A DNA stretch of 64,000 nt from an uncultured Bacteroidota bacterium (GCA_903850915.1 CAINMV010000037.1:62001-126000), one strand, 5' to 3'; shown: positions 16,746-26,157, counted from the stretch's first letter. Program-made: numbers and translations. Notes: a model not told the origin generated them from the letters alone.

Positions 16746-17408
16746 ATGAGTTCACATCATGTGGTACGCGATAAACAAGAACCAGCACTTATTATTGCGA
16801 ATGGAGCAGCGTGTAGCGACGAATTACTTGGGCAGTTACTCGAGTGGAATCCATTTATAATGGTGCTTGATAAAGCTATTTATAGAATTCAAGAAAAAGG
16901 AATAAAAGCGGATTTGCTTTTAGGTGATTTCGATGCTGGTATTGACATTGAGAAAATTCGTCAGGATCAATACCCCATTGAAATTATTTATGCGCCGGAT
17001 CAAGAAAAAACCGATCTGGAGAAAGGCATCGAATATTTAATAGCGCAAGGACACCGAACTGCAAATATTTTATGGGCCACTGGGCTCCGAGCTGATCATA
17101 CCCTCAACAACCTCAGTAGTATGGCAAAATATAAAGAGCAAATAGAATTAGTAATGCTTGATGACTGGAGTAAAATTTTTTGCTTGAAACCTTATTTTGA
17201 GAAATGGTACCCCGCAAACTCACCCATCTCTATTTTACCCATTAGTAAAGCGAATAACATCACAACCACCGGATTGAAATTCAATTTATATAATGAGAGC
17301 CTGGAGCTCGGGGTGAGAACCTCGAGTAGCAATCAAACCCAAGATGACGGTTTCATTACAATCAACCATCAAAGCGGTGATTTGTTTTTAATGCAGTGCC
17401 ATGACTAA
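16746..17408 (+). CDS. Thiamine pyrophosphokinase
   Basis: The enzyme transfers pyrophosphate from ATP to thiamine to give thiamine diphosphate. The 220-residue protein shows the family blocks IIANGAACSDELL (residues about 16-28), LLLGDFDAG (metal-binding DxD), APDQEKTDLEKGI and an ATGLRADHTLNNL block, where most homologues have GGRxDHxxxN. The C-terminal beta-sandwich with TTTGLKFNL and the TSSSNQ segment forms the thiamine-binding half. It is a single gene with a -7-like box 4 nt before the ATG and is followed by secreted-protein genes on the same strand. Confidence 0.93.
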   Translation: MSSHHVVRDKQEPALIIANGAACSDELLGQLLEWNPFIMVLDKAIYRIQEKGIKADLLLGDFDAGIDIEKIRQDQYPIEIIYAPDQEKTDLEKGIEYLIAQGHRTANILWATGLRADHTLNNLSSMAKYKEQIELVMLDDWSKIFCLKPYFEKWYPANSPISILPISKANNITTTGLKFNLYNESLELGVRTSSSNQTQDDGFITINHQSGDLFLMQCHD

Positions 17409-17473
17409 CCTATTTTTTACATTTAATTTTAATATATTCGAAACATAAATTAAACTACTAAACCCACCATATC

Positions 17474-18214
17474 ATGAAAAAATTTTTTACACTTCTAGTT
17501 TTTACTTTTGCTATAACTTTTGCTAACGCGCAGCGTAAATGTGACCTACAAGTTAGCCCATTCCTTCCTGGCAATGGCTGGATTATTCAAAATGGAAAGC
17601 CATTTGACATCACCGTTAAAGTAAAAAACCTTGGTCCAGATGCAATTAAAACTACCGATACAATACTTTACTTACTTAAAATAGATGGAACCTATATCAC
17701 CAGTAGTGGACAGCCATTGGGAAAAGCACTTATTGGTTTGAGTATTCCAGTTGGTACTGAAGTTACCCAAAGCCTTTTTACTGGTCTTACAATGACATTT
17801 ACAATTGATGGATCACACCAATTTTGCACCGAAGCAACGTTGTTCAATCGTGCCGCTGTTGATGGTGCTTCTGATGTATCTCTATCAAATAACACAGGTT
17901 GTGCAACAGTATTAATGAATAAATTTACCAGCGGTATCAATGCAAAATCTGATTTGTTGATTAATGGAATAAGCGTATTCCCAAATCCAGTGCATAGTAT
18001 TACCACATTAAATTATGTTGTAGATGGTGAAAATGATGTAAAAATAGCTATCAAAGATTTACAAGGAAGAGAAGTTTTACAAGTTTTAAATGAATTACAA
18101 AATGCTGGTAATTATGAGAAAACTATCGATCTTTCTTCATTTAGCAATGGAATTTATTTGGTAGAATATAATGTGGGTGGTAAAGTATACACTTCGAAAA
18201 TTATTAAAAACTAA
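17474..18214 (+). CDS. T9SS-secreted CARDB-like protein, paralogue 1
   Basis: The 246-residue protein has a signal peptide ending FANA before QRKCDLQ. A CARDB-like Ig-fold domain covers about residues 24-145 (ITVKVKNLGPDAI, CATVLMN). The type A T9SS C-terminal sorting domain covers about 165-246 (VFPNPV, DLQGREVLQ, FSNGIYLVEY, KIIKN). The product is exported by Sec, moved across the outer membrane by T9SS and anchored or released. It is about half-identical by eye to the next gene, showing tandem duplication. A strong hairpin follows its stop. Its ligand or surface role is unknown. Confidence 0.85.
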   Translation: MKKFFTLLVFTFAITFANAQRKCDLQVSPFLPGNGWIIQNGKPFDITVKVKNLGPDAIKTTDTILYLLKIDGTYITSSGQPLGKALIGLSIPVGTEVTQSLFTGLTMTFTIDGSHQFCTEATLFNRAAVDGASDVSLSNNTGCATVLMNKFTSGINAKSDLLINGISVFPNPVHSITTLNYVVDGENDVKIAIKDLQGREVLQVLNELQNAGNYEKTIDLSSFSNGIYLVEYNVGGKVYTSKIIKN

Positions 18215-18230
18215 TTCTCTAAAAAGCAAT

Positions 18231-18272
18231 AACAAACTCCGTACATGCATCTGTGTGTCCGGAGTTTGTTTT
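18231..18272 (+). terminator. Hairpin terminator between the two paralogues
   Basis: A perfect 11-bp inverted repeat (AACAAACTCCG and CGGAGTTTGTT) with an 18-nt loop ends in TTTT-like sequence. Its 3' arm ends 9 nt before the next ATG, so it could also attenuate or mask translation of the second paralogue. Confidence 0.7.
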
Positions 18273-18279
18273 ATCTATC

Positions 18280-19026
18280 ATGAAAAAATTACTTCTATCT
18301 CTTACATTATTATCTTTATTCTCAGCTACACGAGCCCAAGTTCGCTCTTGCGATTTGCAACTCACCTTGCTATTGCCCATTGAATACGATTTTATTCAAA
18401 CTGATAAGCCGATGGCAATTTCTGTGAAAATAAAAAATTTAGGACCTGGAGCTATTACCACCAAAGACACCGTTATTTATACTTTAAGGTACGATGGTGA
18501 TACCGTAAAAAGTGGGGGTAAGCCAATGCAAAAAGCCTATGTGGGTTATAATTTGGCAGCAAACCAAGAGGCTACCGAGCCATTATATACTGGAATCTCC
18601 CTTAACTACAATACCGGTGGTGTGCATATGTATTGCGTGGACGTGAAATTAATAAACAGAAGCACCACGGCAGGTGCTTCAGACCCCGTTGCCGCCAATA
18701 ATACCGGTTGCCACCATGTGTATGTTACCACTTTTACCAATGGCATTAAGTCGAATGGTGGTGCTTACAAAAACCAAGATTTACGTTTAGCTCCAAACCC
18801 TGCAAATTCTTTAACTACACTTTCTTATGGCGTTGCAGAAAAATCGGATGTGAAGATTAATATTCTTGATTTACAAGGTAGAACAGTGATGCAAGTTGCA
18901 AATAGCATCCTTGAAGCTGGGGATTATGAACTTCCTATCGACATGAATAAATTTTCGCCAGGGGTTTATTTTGTTGAATATTCCAATAATGGCGTAATCA
19001 ACACAGCTAAATTAGTGAAAGAATAG
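18280..19026 (+). CDS. T9SS-secreted CARDB-like protein, paralogue 2
   Basis: The 248-residue protein starts MKKLLLSLTLL with cleavage expected before QVRSCDLQ. It repeats the plan of the preceding gene: Cys-Asp-Leu-Gln at the mature start, VKIKNLGPGAIT, a closing NNTGC-type cysteine, then a type A sorting domain (LAPNPANSLTTLSY, DLQGRTVMQV, FSPGVYFVEY, KLVKE). ATG at 18280 is chosen over an upstream start because it opens the signal peptide. The region between the conserved cysteines is the most diverged. A wobble-containing hairpin terminator follows. Confidence 0.85.
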   Translation: MKKLLLSLTLLSLFSATRAQVRSCDLQLTLLLPIEYDFIQTDKPMAISVKIKNLGPGAITTKDTVIYTLRYDGDTVKSGGKPMQKAYVGYNLAANQEATEPLYTGISLNYNTGGVHMYCVDVKLINRSTTAGASDPVAANNTGCHHVYVTTFTNGIKSNGGAYKNQDLRLAPNPANSLTTLSYGVAEKSDVKINILDLQGRTVMQVANSILEAGDYELPIDMNKFSPGVYFVEYSNNGVINTAKLVKE

Positions 19027-19045
19027 CTAAAACTTGAAACAAATT

Positions 19046-19081
19046 AAGAGCCTCGCACAAAAAAATGTTCGGGGCTTTTTT
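19046..19081 (+). terminator. Terminator after paralogue 2
   Basis: AAGAGCCTCG, a 14-nt A-rich loop, CGGGGCTTTT (two G-T wobbles) and a T-run, 20 nt after the stop and upstream of adk. Confidence 0.7.
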
Positions 19082-19124
19082 ATTTTCGTTACTTTTACAC
19101 CCCAATAATTCAATCTTCTCATCC

Positions 19125-19700
19125 ATGTTAAACATTGTTTTGTTCGGACCTCCGGGCGCAGGAAAAGGAACGCAATCCACTAAACTTATCGAAAAATATA
19201 ACCTAATTCACTTAAGTACAGGTGATATATTTAGGGCAAATATTAAAGGGGAGACTGAGCTTGGGAAAATGGCCAAAAGCTATATGGATCAAGGAAAACT
19301 AGTTCCCGACTCACTTACTATTGATATGCTTCAAGATGAAGCAGATAAGCATCCTGATGCTAAAGGTTATATTTTTGATGGCTTCCCTCGCACCAATGCA
19401 CAGGCTAAGGCACTTGACGATTTTTTGGCAACAAAAAACTCAGCGATCACCATGATGCTAGCGCTGGAAGTAACAGAAGATGAGCTAAGAACTCGTTTGG
19501 CAGAGCGCGCCAAAACAAGTGGCAGACCGGATGATGCTGATCCACAAATAATTCAAAAAAGAATTGACGTGTATAATGCCGAAACTATGCCTGTGAAAGG
19601 ATATTACGAAGCACAAAATAAATATAGAGGGGTGCAAGGCGTGGGTGATATTAATGACATCTTTATTTCACTTTGCAACGAAGTTGACTTAAAAAATTAA
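19125..19700 (+). CDS. adk: Adenylate kinase
   Basis: Adk interconverts ATP, AMP and ADP. In 191 residues it shows the P-loop FGPPGAGKGTQS at residues about 6-17, the AMP-binding HLSTGDIFR, the DGFPRTNAQA motif and a short LID (ERAKTSGRPDD) without zinc cysteines. Length fits the short-LID bacterial type. ATG at 19125 (MLNIVLFGPP) is chosen over an in-frame upstream start at 19065 whose 20 extra residues overlap the preceding terminator. A spacer of 61 bp leads to carB on the same strand. Confidence 0.97.
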   Translation: MLNIVLFGPPGAGKGTQSTKLIEKYNLIHLSTGDIFRANIKGETELGKMAKSYMDQGKLVPDSLTIDMLQDEADKHPDAKGYIFDGFPRTNAQAKALDDFLATKNSAITMMLALEVTEDELRTRLAERAKTSGRPDDADPQIIQKRIDVYNAETMPVKGYYEAQNKYRGVQGVGDINDIFISLCNEVDLKN

Positions 19701-19761
19701 ATTGTAGTATTAAATTCATTTCCAACTGATTTAAAGGGGGGAAAGTAAATAATAAAAGTAT

Positions 19762-21414
19762 ATGCCTAAAGATAAATCTATTAAGTCCGTTCTAATTATT
19801 GGTTCCGGTCCTATCATAATCGGACAAGCATGCGAATTTGACTACGCTGGAAGTCAAGCCAGCAGAAGCCTGCGTGAAGAAGGAATTGAGGTTACTTTAA
19901 TAAATAGCAACCCGGCAACCATTATGACGGACAAGGTAACGGCCGATCATATTTACCTTTTGCCTCTTACGGTTCAAAGCATAGAGCAAATATTAAACGA
20001 ACAAAAAATTGATTGTGTGCTCCCAACTATGGGTGGGCAAACGGCATTAAATTTATGTAAAGAGGCAGAAGAGATTGGTCTTTGGAAAAAATACAATGTT
20101 CGCATTATTGGCGTTGATATCAAAGCTATTGATACCACAGAAAACCGTGAGCTTTTCCGTCAGTTAATGCATACCCTTGAAATCCCTGTTCCTCAAAGTA
20201 AAACCGCGAACTCGTTTTTGGAAGGAAAGGAATTTGCTCAAGAAATTGGATTCCCTATTGTTATTCGTCCAAGTTTCACATTGGGCGGTACCGGAGGTGG
20301 TTTTGTAAAGGAGAAAAAAGATTTAGACGAAGCCTTAAATCGCGGTTTAAAAGCATCTCCGATACATGAAGTGTTGGTTGAAAAAAGCGTTTGGGGATGG
20401 AAAGAATATGAGCTGGAACTTTTACGCGACAATGTCGATAATATTGCAGTGATATGTACTATTGAAAACTTTGACCCGATGGGCATTCACACCGGCGATA
20501 GTATTACGGTAGCACCTTCTATGACTTTGAGCGATACCGCATTTCAAAATATGCGCAATTTGGCTATTAGGATGATGCGCAATATTGGCAACTTCGCAGG
20601 TGGCTGTAATGTTCAGTTCAGCATGAACCCAGAAACGGAGGAAATCTATGCCATTGAAATAAATCCGCGCGTATCACGCTCTTCAGCATTAGCTTCAAAA
20701 GCAACAGGATACCCAATCGCTAAAATATCAGCCAAACTCGCCATTGGATACAATTTAAGTGAACTTAAAAATCAAATCACAAAAACCACCAGTGCATTCT
20801 TCGAACCTAGTATCGACTATGTCATTGTAAAAATTCCACGTTGGAATTTTGATAAATTTAAAGGCGCAGACCGCACCTTAGGATTGCAGATGAAAAGTGT
20901 TGGTGAGGTAATGGCAATAGGACGTACCTTTATCGAAGCGCTTCAAAAAGCATGTCAGAGCCTAGAAATAGGAAGGGATGGATTGGGCGCCGATGGAAAA
21001 CAAAAAAGAAAATTAGAAGAAATTGTTGAAGGGCTAGAAAACCCTTCATGGAATAGGCTTTTCTTAATTAAAGATGCATTAAGTTTGGGCGTCCCTATAA
21101 ACACAGTGCATAAAATTACCAAAGTGGATTTATGGTTTTTAAACCAAATACATAAATTAGTAGCACTTGAACAGGATTTACGACGCTACAACCTAAATAA
21201 TTTACCAGAAGATTTATTCTGGGAATTAAAGAAACATGGATATTCAGATGTTCAGATTGCTTATATTTTAGGCAATTGCACGGAAGATGAGGTATACGAA
21301 AAACGAAAAGTATTGGGAATTACTCGGACTTATAAAATGGTTGACACCTGTGCCGCTGAATTTCCGAGCGAAACAAATTATTTTTATAGTACCTACGAAA
21401 GTAGTGCACTTTAA
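19762..21414 (+). CDS. carB: Carbamoyl-phosphate synthase large chain, N-terminal half only
   Basis: CarB forms carbamoyl phosphate for pyrimidine and arginine synthesis. A full chain has about 1,070 residues, two homologous halves and an allosteric tail. This product has 550 residues and covers exactly the first half: SVLIIGSGPIIIGQACEFDYAG, the first ATP-grasp (VIRPSFTLGGTGGG, EINPRVSRSSALASKATGYP) and the oligomerisation domain, stopping just after VDTCAAEFPSETNYFYSTYE, the known junction between halves. No second half follows: a convergent gene starts 2 nt later. Either CarB is split with the second half elsewhere, or the gene was truncated cleanly at the domain boundary. Confidence 0.9.
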   Translation: MPKDKSIKSVLIIGSGPIIIGQACEFDYAGSQASRSLREEGIEVTLINSNPATIMTDKVTADHIYLLPLTVQSIEQILNEQKIDCVLPTMGGQTALNLCKEAEEIGLWKKYNVRIIGVDIKAIDTTENRELFRQLMHTLEIPVPQSKTANSFLEGKEFAQEIGFPIVIRPSFTLGGTGGGFVKEKKDLDEALNRGLKASPIHEVLVEKSVWGWKEYELELLRDNVDNIAVICTIENFDPMGIHTGDSITVAPSMTLSDTAFQNMRNLAIRMMRNIGNFAGGCNVQFSMNPETEEIYAIEINPRVSRSSALASKATGYPIAKISAKLAIGYNLSELKNQITKTTSAFFEPSIDYVIVKIPRWNFDKFKGADRTLGLQMKSVGEVMAIGRTFIEALQKACQSLEIGRDGLGADGKQKRKLEEIVEGLENPSWNRLFLIKDALSLGVPINTVHKITKVDLWFLNQIHKLVALEQDLRRYNLNNLPEDLFWELKKHGYSDVQIAYILGNCTEDEVYEKRKVLGITRTYKMVDTCAAEFPSETNYFYSTYESSAL

Positions 21415-21416
21415 AA

Positions 21417-21887
21417 TTAACGAATTCTGAAATTTTGGCTGCGCTGAAACGACGCACTATCGCGCTCAATCTTGAATTCGAACACCACCATGTACTTGCC
21501 TTTTCCTGACCATTTATTAGCTACAATACCTTTTTCTTTATCTACACATCGGGTTTCCATTTGATCCCAGCTTAGCGCAATTTTATCGTTGTTGTAAAAA
21601 GGCATCAATTCTGGCGGAGGAGGACAAAACACTGTGCCACAAGCACAATATCCAACTTGTGCTACCTGCACCCACTCATCCCCAACCCATTTAAAAATGG
21701 ATAATGGCGACATCGGATAGGCTCTTTGCAAATCCATTCCTGTGTGGTTTTCAAGTGTTATTGTAATGCTTTTTTTCTTTTTATAACAGCACTTGCTATT
21801 AATCAAAATTGAATCCTTGTTTACATTCTGAGCTCGAACACCTATAAATAGAAACGAGAAAAGAATCATTATTAATATACGGTACAT
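21417..21887 (-). CDS. Exported Cys-rich protein of unknown function
   Basis: The 156-residue product has a signal peptide ending GVRA before QNVNKD, consistent with a Gln at +1. The mature part contains a CCYKKKK segment and a striking YCACGTVFCPPPPELM stretch, plus KGKYMVVFEFKIE near the end. It is likely a small beta-sandwich stabilised by disulfides in the periplasm or outside the cell (inference). It converges on carB with a 2-nt gap. No family recognised. Confidence 0.65.
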   Translation of the reverse strand: MYRILIMILFSFLFIGVRAQNVNKDSILINSKCCYKKKKSITITLENHTGMDLQRAYPMSPLSIFKWVGDEWVQVAQVGYCACGTVFCPPPPELMPFYNNDKIALSWDQMETRCVDKEKGIVANKWSGKGKYMVVFEFKIERDSASFQRSQNFRIR

Positions 21888-22252
21888 GGTATGAATTAAA
21901 ACGCTAAGGTATAAAATAATATTGTTTGTGACTCTTTACCCCTTATTAAAAAAAGATATTGTCCGAAAAGAAAACAAGCCCATTACAATGCAATCGCAAT
22001 ATTGGTTAACCATAAATGCTTCGTGTTTCTTAAACGTATTAATTTGCGATTTGAAAGAAGGCAAGAAAGTTGGAAGCTCTTCAATTATACTGGTTGGCAA
22101 TTTAAAACCAGAATTGTTACAGGCTATTTCGCAAGGTTTTGGTTATACATCAAATTCTTGTCAATCGTAAACAATATGTCAAAACTATTCTCAACACATA
22201 ACGCTTGAACGTCTTTTGGTATGCACCATCGATTTGCCATTTCACTTAATAA
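21888..22252. other. Intergenic region without a supported gene
   Basis: About 365 bp between the exported-protein gene and the broken mrr. Two short overlapping frames (82 and 68 codons) on the plus strand have no recognisable motif and lack a good promoter. It may be remnant sequence near the decaying mrr. Confidence 0.4.
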
Positions 22253-23150
22253 TTATTCTTCACCGAAATAATCGCGGTCAATTTGTTTAACCTCGTATGT
22301 CTGTTGTGTCGTGCAGCCTAAATTATAGTCAATCATTAGCTGAGCTAGTTGATGACCATCTATTAAAACAATTTTAGCTTCATTTCTCGGTGTGTATTCG
22401 GTAGCTTCTTTAGTAAAGTTTGACGTTGTAATGAAGATTCCTTTTTTTGCTCCTTGCCCGGCTAATGCTCCTACAAATTTCTGAATCTCTGGTCGACCGA
22501 CAACATTGCCTGGTTTCCAACGCTTAGCTTGAATATAAATTATATCTAAACCAAGCTTGTCTTCTTTAATCGTACCATCGATACCTTCATCTCCACTTCT
22601 TCCCATGGCTTTTCCTGCATCTTTGATTGAACCACCGTAACCCATTTTAACTAAGAGTTCAACAACAAGTTTTTCAAAAAAGGCAGGAGATAGTTCAACA
22701 ACTTCGTTTATTAGTTCAAATGCCAATGATTTTCTGATAGGCTGTTTCTAATGATTCTTCGGGCGTCTGTATGGATTGTTCCTCAATACTTTCTATTTCT
22801 TCTTCTCTTTTTGTTGTTTGAAATTCTAAAAATTCAGAAAATTGTTTTAAAAACTTCACATTAATTGAACTTGGTTTTTTATTTATGACGTCTAGTCCTC
22901 GTTTTGAAATAATAACAATTCCTTGTTTTGGACTATCAATTAAACCAGCCTTCTTTAAATAAGTTTTTGCCCATGCAGTCCTGTTATAAAACACAGGCGC
23001 GACACCGCTTGGTAACAATTCTTTTTGTTCCTCTTCAGAAACACCAAATTTTACTGCAAGCTCATCCGTAACGTATCGCATTTTATATTCCTTGCCGTCT
23101 GAAATAAATTCAAGTAAGGGCAACATTATTGATTGATAGTCTGGGATCAT
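22253..23150 (-). pseudogene. mrr: Mrr-type restriction endonuclease, frameshifted
   Basis: Two adjacent frames together give a full Mrr-like type IV restriction enzyme. The first (23150-22716, 144 codons) is the winged-helix N-terminal domain (YNRTAWAKTYLKKAGL). The second (22726-22253) is the Mrr_cat nuclease domain with GDEGIDGTI and IYIQAKRW (D and Q-x-K catalytic residues) and GALAGQGAKKGIFITTS. They overlap by 11 nt in different frames. Removing one A from an AAAA run (22730-22733, T on the plus strand) would read through as QKSLAFELINEVVELSP, as in intact Mrr. Hence a single-base frameshift, real or a sequencing error. Mrr cleaves methylated DNA. Confidence 0.8.
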
Positions 23151-23231
23151 ATTTTATTTCTGTAATTTTATTGATAAGATTTCATCTATTTAAGCTAACC
23201 CCTAACTCTATTATGTCGAAACCCATAAGCT

Positions 23232-24011
23232 CTACTGGTTCTGCTCTAACAGCTCTTTCAAAAGCTCTTGTTTATTAAGGTTGTAAAAAAGTAAGCCTTG
23301 CCTAGCAATAGAGATACTTCCGTTTTCTTCACTTACAATAATGGCAATGGCATCGGTTTGATAGGTGATGCTAACCGCTGCTCGGTGTCGGGTTCCAACG
23401 TTCTCTGGTAAATTGGTAATTTCGGTTGAAATAGGCAATATACACCCTGCTGCTTTAACTCTATTTTTATTTATTATAAGAGCACCATCATGTAATGGAC
23501 TTTGTTTGCTGAAAATAGTCTCGATAAGCTTTGAAGAAACCACAGCATCGATATTGGTGCCACTTTGAGAAATAAATTTTAAATCCGTGGTGCCCGTAAA
23601 AACCAACAAAACTCCCATCTTCTCTATCGACATCTTTTCGCAAGCCTCTATAACAGCCTCCATCATATGATGTTCCTTTTCTCGGTGGTTCATTGCAAAC
23701 GGAAAAAAACGGTCGACAGCAAATTTATTTCCCCTCAACACATTCTTTCCAAGTAACATTAAGAAACGCCTAATCTCCTGCTGGAAAATAATTATGACGA
23801 TAATAACTCCATACTGCCAAAAAGCACCTAAAAATGCACTTAAAATTGGCATTTCAAAATAACGGGCTACGCCGTAAACCGCAATTAAAATGTATAAACC
23901 TACGCTTACGGTAAACGCTGTACTTCCTTTTACGAGCAGAAAAATAAGATATAGCAATAAGCCCAATGTCGCCAAATCCAACAAATTTATTAATCCAAAG
24001 TTATCTAACAT
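23232..24011 (-). CDS. cdaA: Diadenylate cyclase (c-di-AMP synthase)
   Basis: The 259-residue membrane enzyme makes c-di-AMP from two ATP. Three N-terminal helices (about 12-75) precede the DisA_N cyclase domain with SKLIETIFSKQSPLHDGALII (DGA motif) and GTRHRAAVSI (RHR motif), both needed for ATP binding and catalysis. Length matches CdaA/DacA. A TATCTTTG -7 box lies 17 nt before the ATG. It is upstream of no obvious partner such as CdaR and is flanked by mrr and uvrB in the same direction. c-di-AMP controls potassium and cell-wall homeostasis. Confidence 0.93.
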   Translation of the reverse strand: MLDNFGLINLLDLATLGLLLYLIFLLVKGSTAFTVSVGLYILIAVYGVARYFEMPILSAFLGAFWQYGVIIVIIIFQQEIRRFLMLLGKNVLRGNKFAVDRFFPFAMNHREKEHHMMEAVIEACEKMSIEKMGVLLVFTGTTDLKFISQSGTNIDAVVSSKLIETIFSKQSPLHDGALIINKNRVKAAGCILPISTEITNLPENVGTRHRAAVSITYQTDAIAIIVSEENGSISIARQGLLFYNLNKQELLKELLEQNQ

Positions 24012-24028
24012 AAAAAGGGCAATTTTGC

Positions 24029-24036
24029 CAAAGATA
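24029..24036 (-). promoter_or_regulatory. -7 box TATCTTTG for cdaA
   Basis: TATCTTTG matches TAnnTTTG on the minus strand, 17 nt before the ATG. A short palindrome (GGCAAAATTGCC) lies between the box and the start. Confidence 0.5.
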
Positions 24037-24120
24037 AAAAATAATACTTAAAAACGAAAGGTTTTGGAGCCCTGTAAGAGTTAAAAGGCGAATACACTGA
24101 TGTGTAATTACGATCAAATT

Positions 24121-26145
24121 TTATTTACTTTCGAGTAGTTTCTGCAAAGCGAACATCTCATCACGGAATTTAGCAGCAAGCATAAAGTCAGTTTCTTTGG
24201 CGGCCTTTTGCATGGCCTTTTGTGTGTCTGAAATCATCTTTTCAATCTGAGGGCGACTCATCAGCTGAATCACAGGATCCGCCGCAATATTGGCCTGTTC
24301 TGGTTCAAAATAGGTTTTATTAATATTGCCTTCTTTAGAGTCTGCGACTTTCGTCTGTTTAATTATCTCGTCAATGGTCTTACGTACCGTTTGTGGTGTA
24401 ATTCCATTTTCTGAATTATACGCTATTTGTTTTTCACGACGTCTGTTGGTCTCCTCAATAGTTTTACGCATACTTTCTGTCATGCGATCGGCATACATTA
24501 TCACTTTCCCTTTATCATTTCTTGCTGCCCTACCTATGGTCTGAACTAGTGAAGTGGTACTTCTTAAAAATCCTTCTTTATCAGCATCCATAATCGCTAC
24601 AAGACTCACCTCAGGCAAATCAAGGCCTTCACGTAATAAGTTAACACCAATCAAAACATCATAAACACCCAATCGCAGGTCGCGCAAAATTTCTACACGG
24701 TCAAGTGTTTTTACTTCGCTGTGGATATAGGCACATTTAATATTTAAACGGGTCATATACTTGCTCAACTCCTCGGCCATGCGTTTGGTAAGTGTTGTAA
24801 CTAAAATCCGATCACCCATTTTAATGCGTTCGTCTACCTCATCCAATAAATCGTCTACCTGATTTACACTTGGCCTAACTTCTATTATTGGATCGAGCAA
24901 ACCGGTAGGACGGATGAGTTGCTCAACAATGAGCCCTTCCGCTTCATTTAACTCATAGTCGGATGGCGTGGCGCTTACAAATATGACCTGATTAATGATG
25001 GAGTTAAACTCATTAAATTGCAACGGACGATTATCCATCGCTGCTGGTAAACGAAATCCATTTTCCACTAATGCTTGTTTTCTGCTGCGGTCTCCGCCAT
25101 ACATCGCTTTTATTTGAGGCATCGAAACATGGCTTTCATCTACAATTAGTAAAAAGTCATCTGGGAAATAATCTAATAAACAAAACGGACGTTCGCCTGG
25201 CTTGCGCTTATCCATATAGCGAGAGTAGTTTTCAATACCACTGCAATAGCCCAACTCTCGCATCATCTCCAAATCAAATGTTACACGATCCTCTAGGCGT
25301 TTCGCCTCCATATTTAATCCAACATTTCTAAAGTACTCGCATTGTTTTACCATGTCGTCCTGTATTTCACGTATGGCATGCTGTAAAGTATCTTTTGAAC
25401 TAACGTATAAATTCGCCGGATAGATGGCTAGCATATCTACTTTCTCCAATCTCTGACCTGTAAATGGATCAAAAATTTCGAGTGCCTCAATCTCATCATC
25501 ATAAAAATGAATTCGATAAGCGTAATCCGCATATGCAATAAATACATCCACCGTATCTCCTTTTACACGAAAATTGCCTCGATTAAACTCAGCAGTAGTG
25601 CGACTATATAATCCATCCACCAAATGAAACAAAAGGGTTTGTCGACTTATTCGTTGGCCTAACTTTAAATGAATAATACTTCCTTTGATATCTGAAGGAT
25701 TTCCGGCACCATAAATACACGATACAGAAGCCACAACAATAATATCCCTTCGTCCACTTAATAGTGAAGACGTGGTTCTTAATCGTAGCTTTTCAATTTC
25801 TTGATTTATTTGAAGATCTTTTTCGATATAGGTATTTGTAGAGGCAATAAAAGCCTCCGGCTGGTAATAATCATAGTAACTTACAAAATACTCAACAGCG
25901 TTTTCAGGAAAAAACTGCTTAAACTCTCCATACAGCTGCGCCACCAAGGTTTTATTGTGGCTTAACACCAACGTTGGACGATTCACTTGTTGAATTACAT
26001 TTGCAACTGTGAACGTTTTGCCACTGCCTGTGACACCGAGTAAAACTTGTGATTTTTCACCACGATTCAAACCACCAACAAGCTGAACTATAGCAGCAGG
26101 CTGATCGCCAGTAGGTTGGAATTCGGAGGTTAATTGAAAATCCAT
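24121..26145 (-). CDS. uvrB: Excinuclease ABC subunit B
   Basis: UvrB verifies DNA damage in nucleotide-excision repair and recruits UvrC. The 674-residue protein shows the N-terminal FQPTGDQPAAI, Walker A GVTGSGKT, the beta-hairpin region VSYYDYYQPEA, LIVDESHVSMPQI (Walker B), IFVSATPSDYE, the helicase motif GLDLPEVSLVAIMDADKEGFLRS and QTIGRAARN, and a C-terminal UVR domain (about 635-670). ATG at 26145 is chosen over one five codons upstream because the -7 box (26158-26165) overlaps the upstream start. Gene order with no uvrA/C nearby is normal. Confidence 0.97.
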   Translation of the reverse strand: MDFQLTSEFQPTGDQPAAIVQLVGGLNRGEKSQVLLGVTGSGKTFTVANVIQQVNRPTLVLSHNKTLVAQLYGEFKQFFPENAVEYFVSYYDYYQPEAFIASTNTYIEKDLQINQEIEKLRLRTTSSLLSGRRDIIVVASVSCIYGAGNPSDIKGSIIHLKLGQRISRQTLLFHLVDGLYSRTTAEFNRGNFRVKGDTVDVFIAYADYAYRIHFYDDEIEALEIFDPFTGQRLEKVDMLAIYPANLYVSSKDTLQHAIREIQDDMVKQCEYFRNVGLNMEAKRLEDRVTFDLEMMRELGYCSGIENYSRYMDKRKPGERPFCLLDYFPDDFLLIVDESHVSMPQIKAMYGGDRSRKQALVENGFRLPAAMDNRPLQFNEFNSIINQVIFVSATPSDYELNEAEGLIVEQLIRPTGLLDPIIEVRPSVNQVDDLLDEVDERIKMGDRILVTTLTKRMAEELSKYMTRLNIKCAYIHSEVKTLDRVEILRDLRLGVYDVLIGVNLLREGLDLPEVSLVAIMDADKEGFLRSTTSLVQTIGRAARNDKGKVIMYADRMTESMRKTIEETNRRREKQIAYNSENGITPQTVRKTIDEIIKQTKVADSKEGNINKTYFEPEQANIAADPVIQLMSRPQIEKMISDTQKAMQKAAKETDFMLAAKFRDEMFALQKLLESK

Positions 26146-26157
26146 GGTTGAATAATG

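Noticed and set aside
21922-22208. Two overlapping short plus-strand frames near the broken mrr
   Set aside because: No recognisable family, no promoter, frames overlap each other; more likely remnant DNA.
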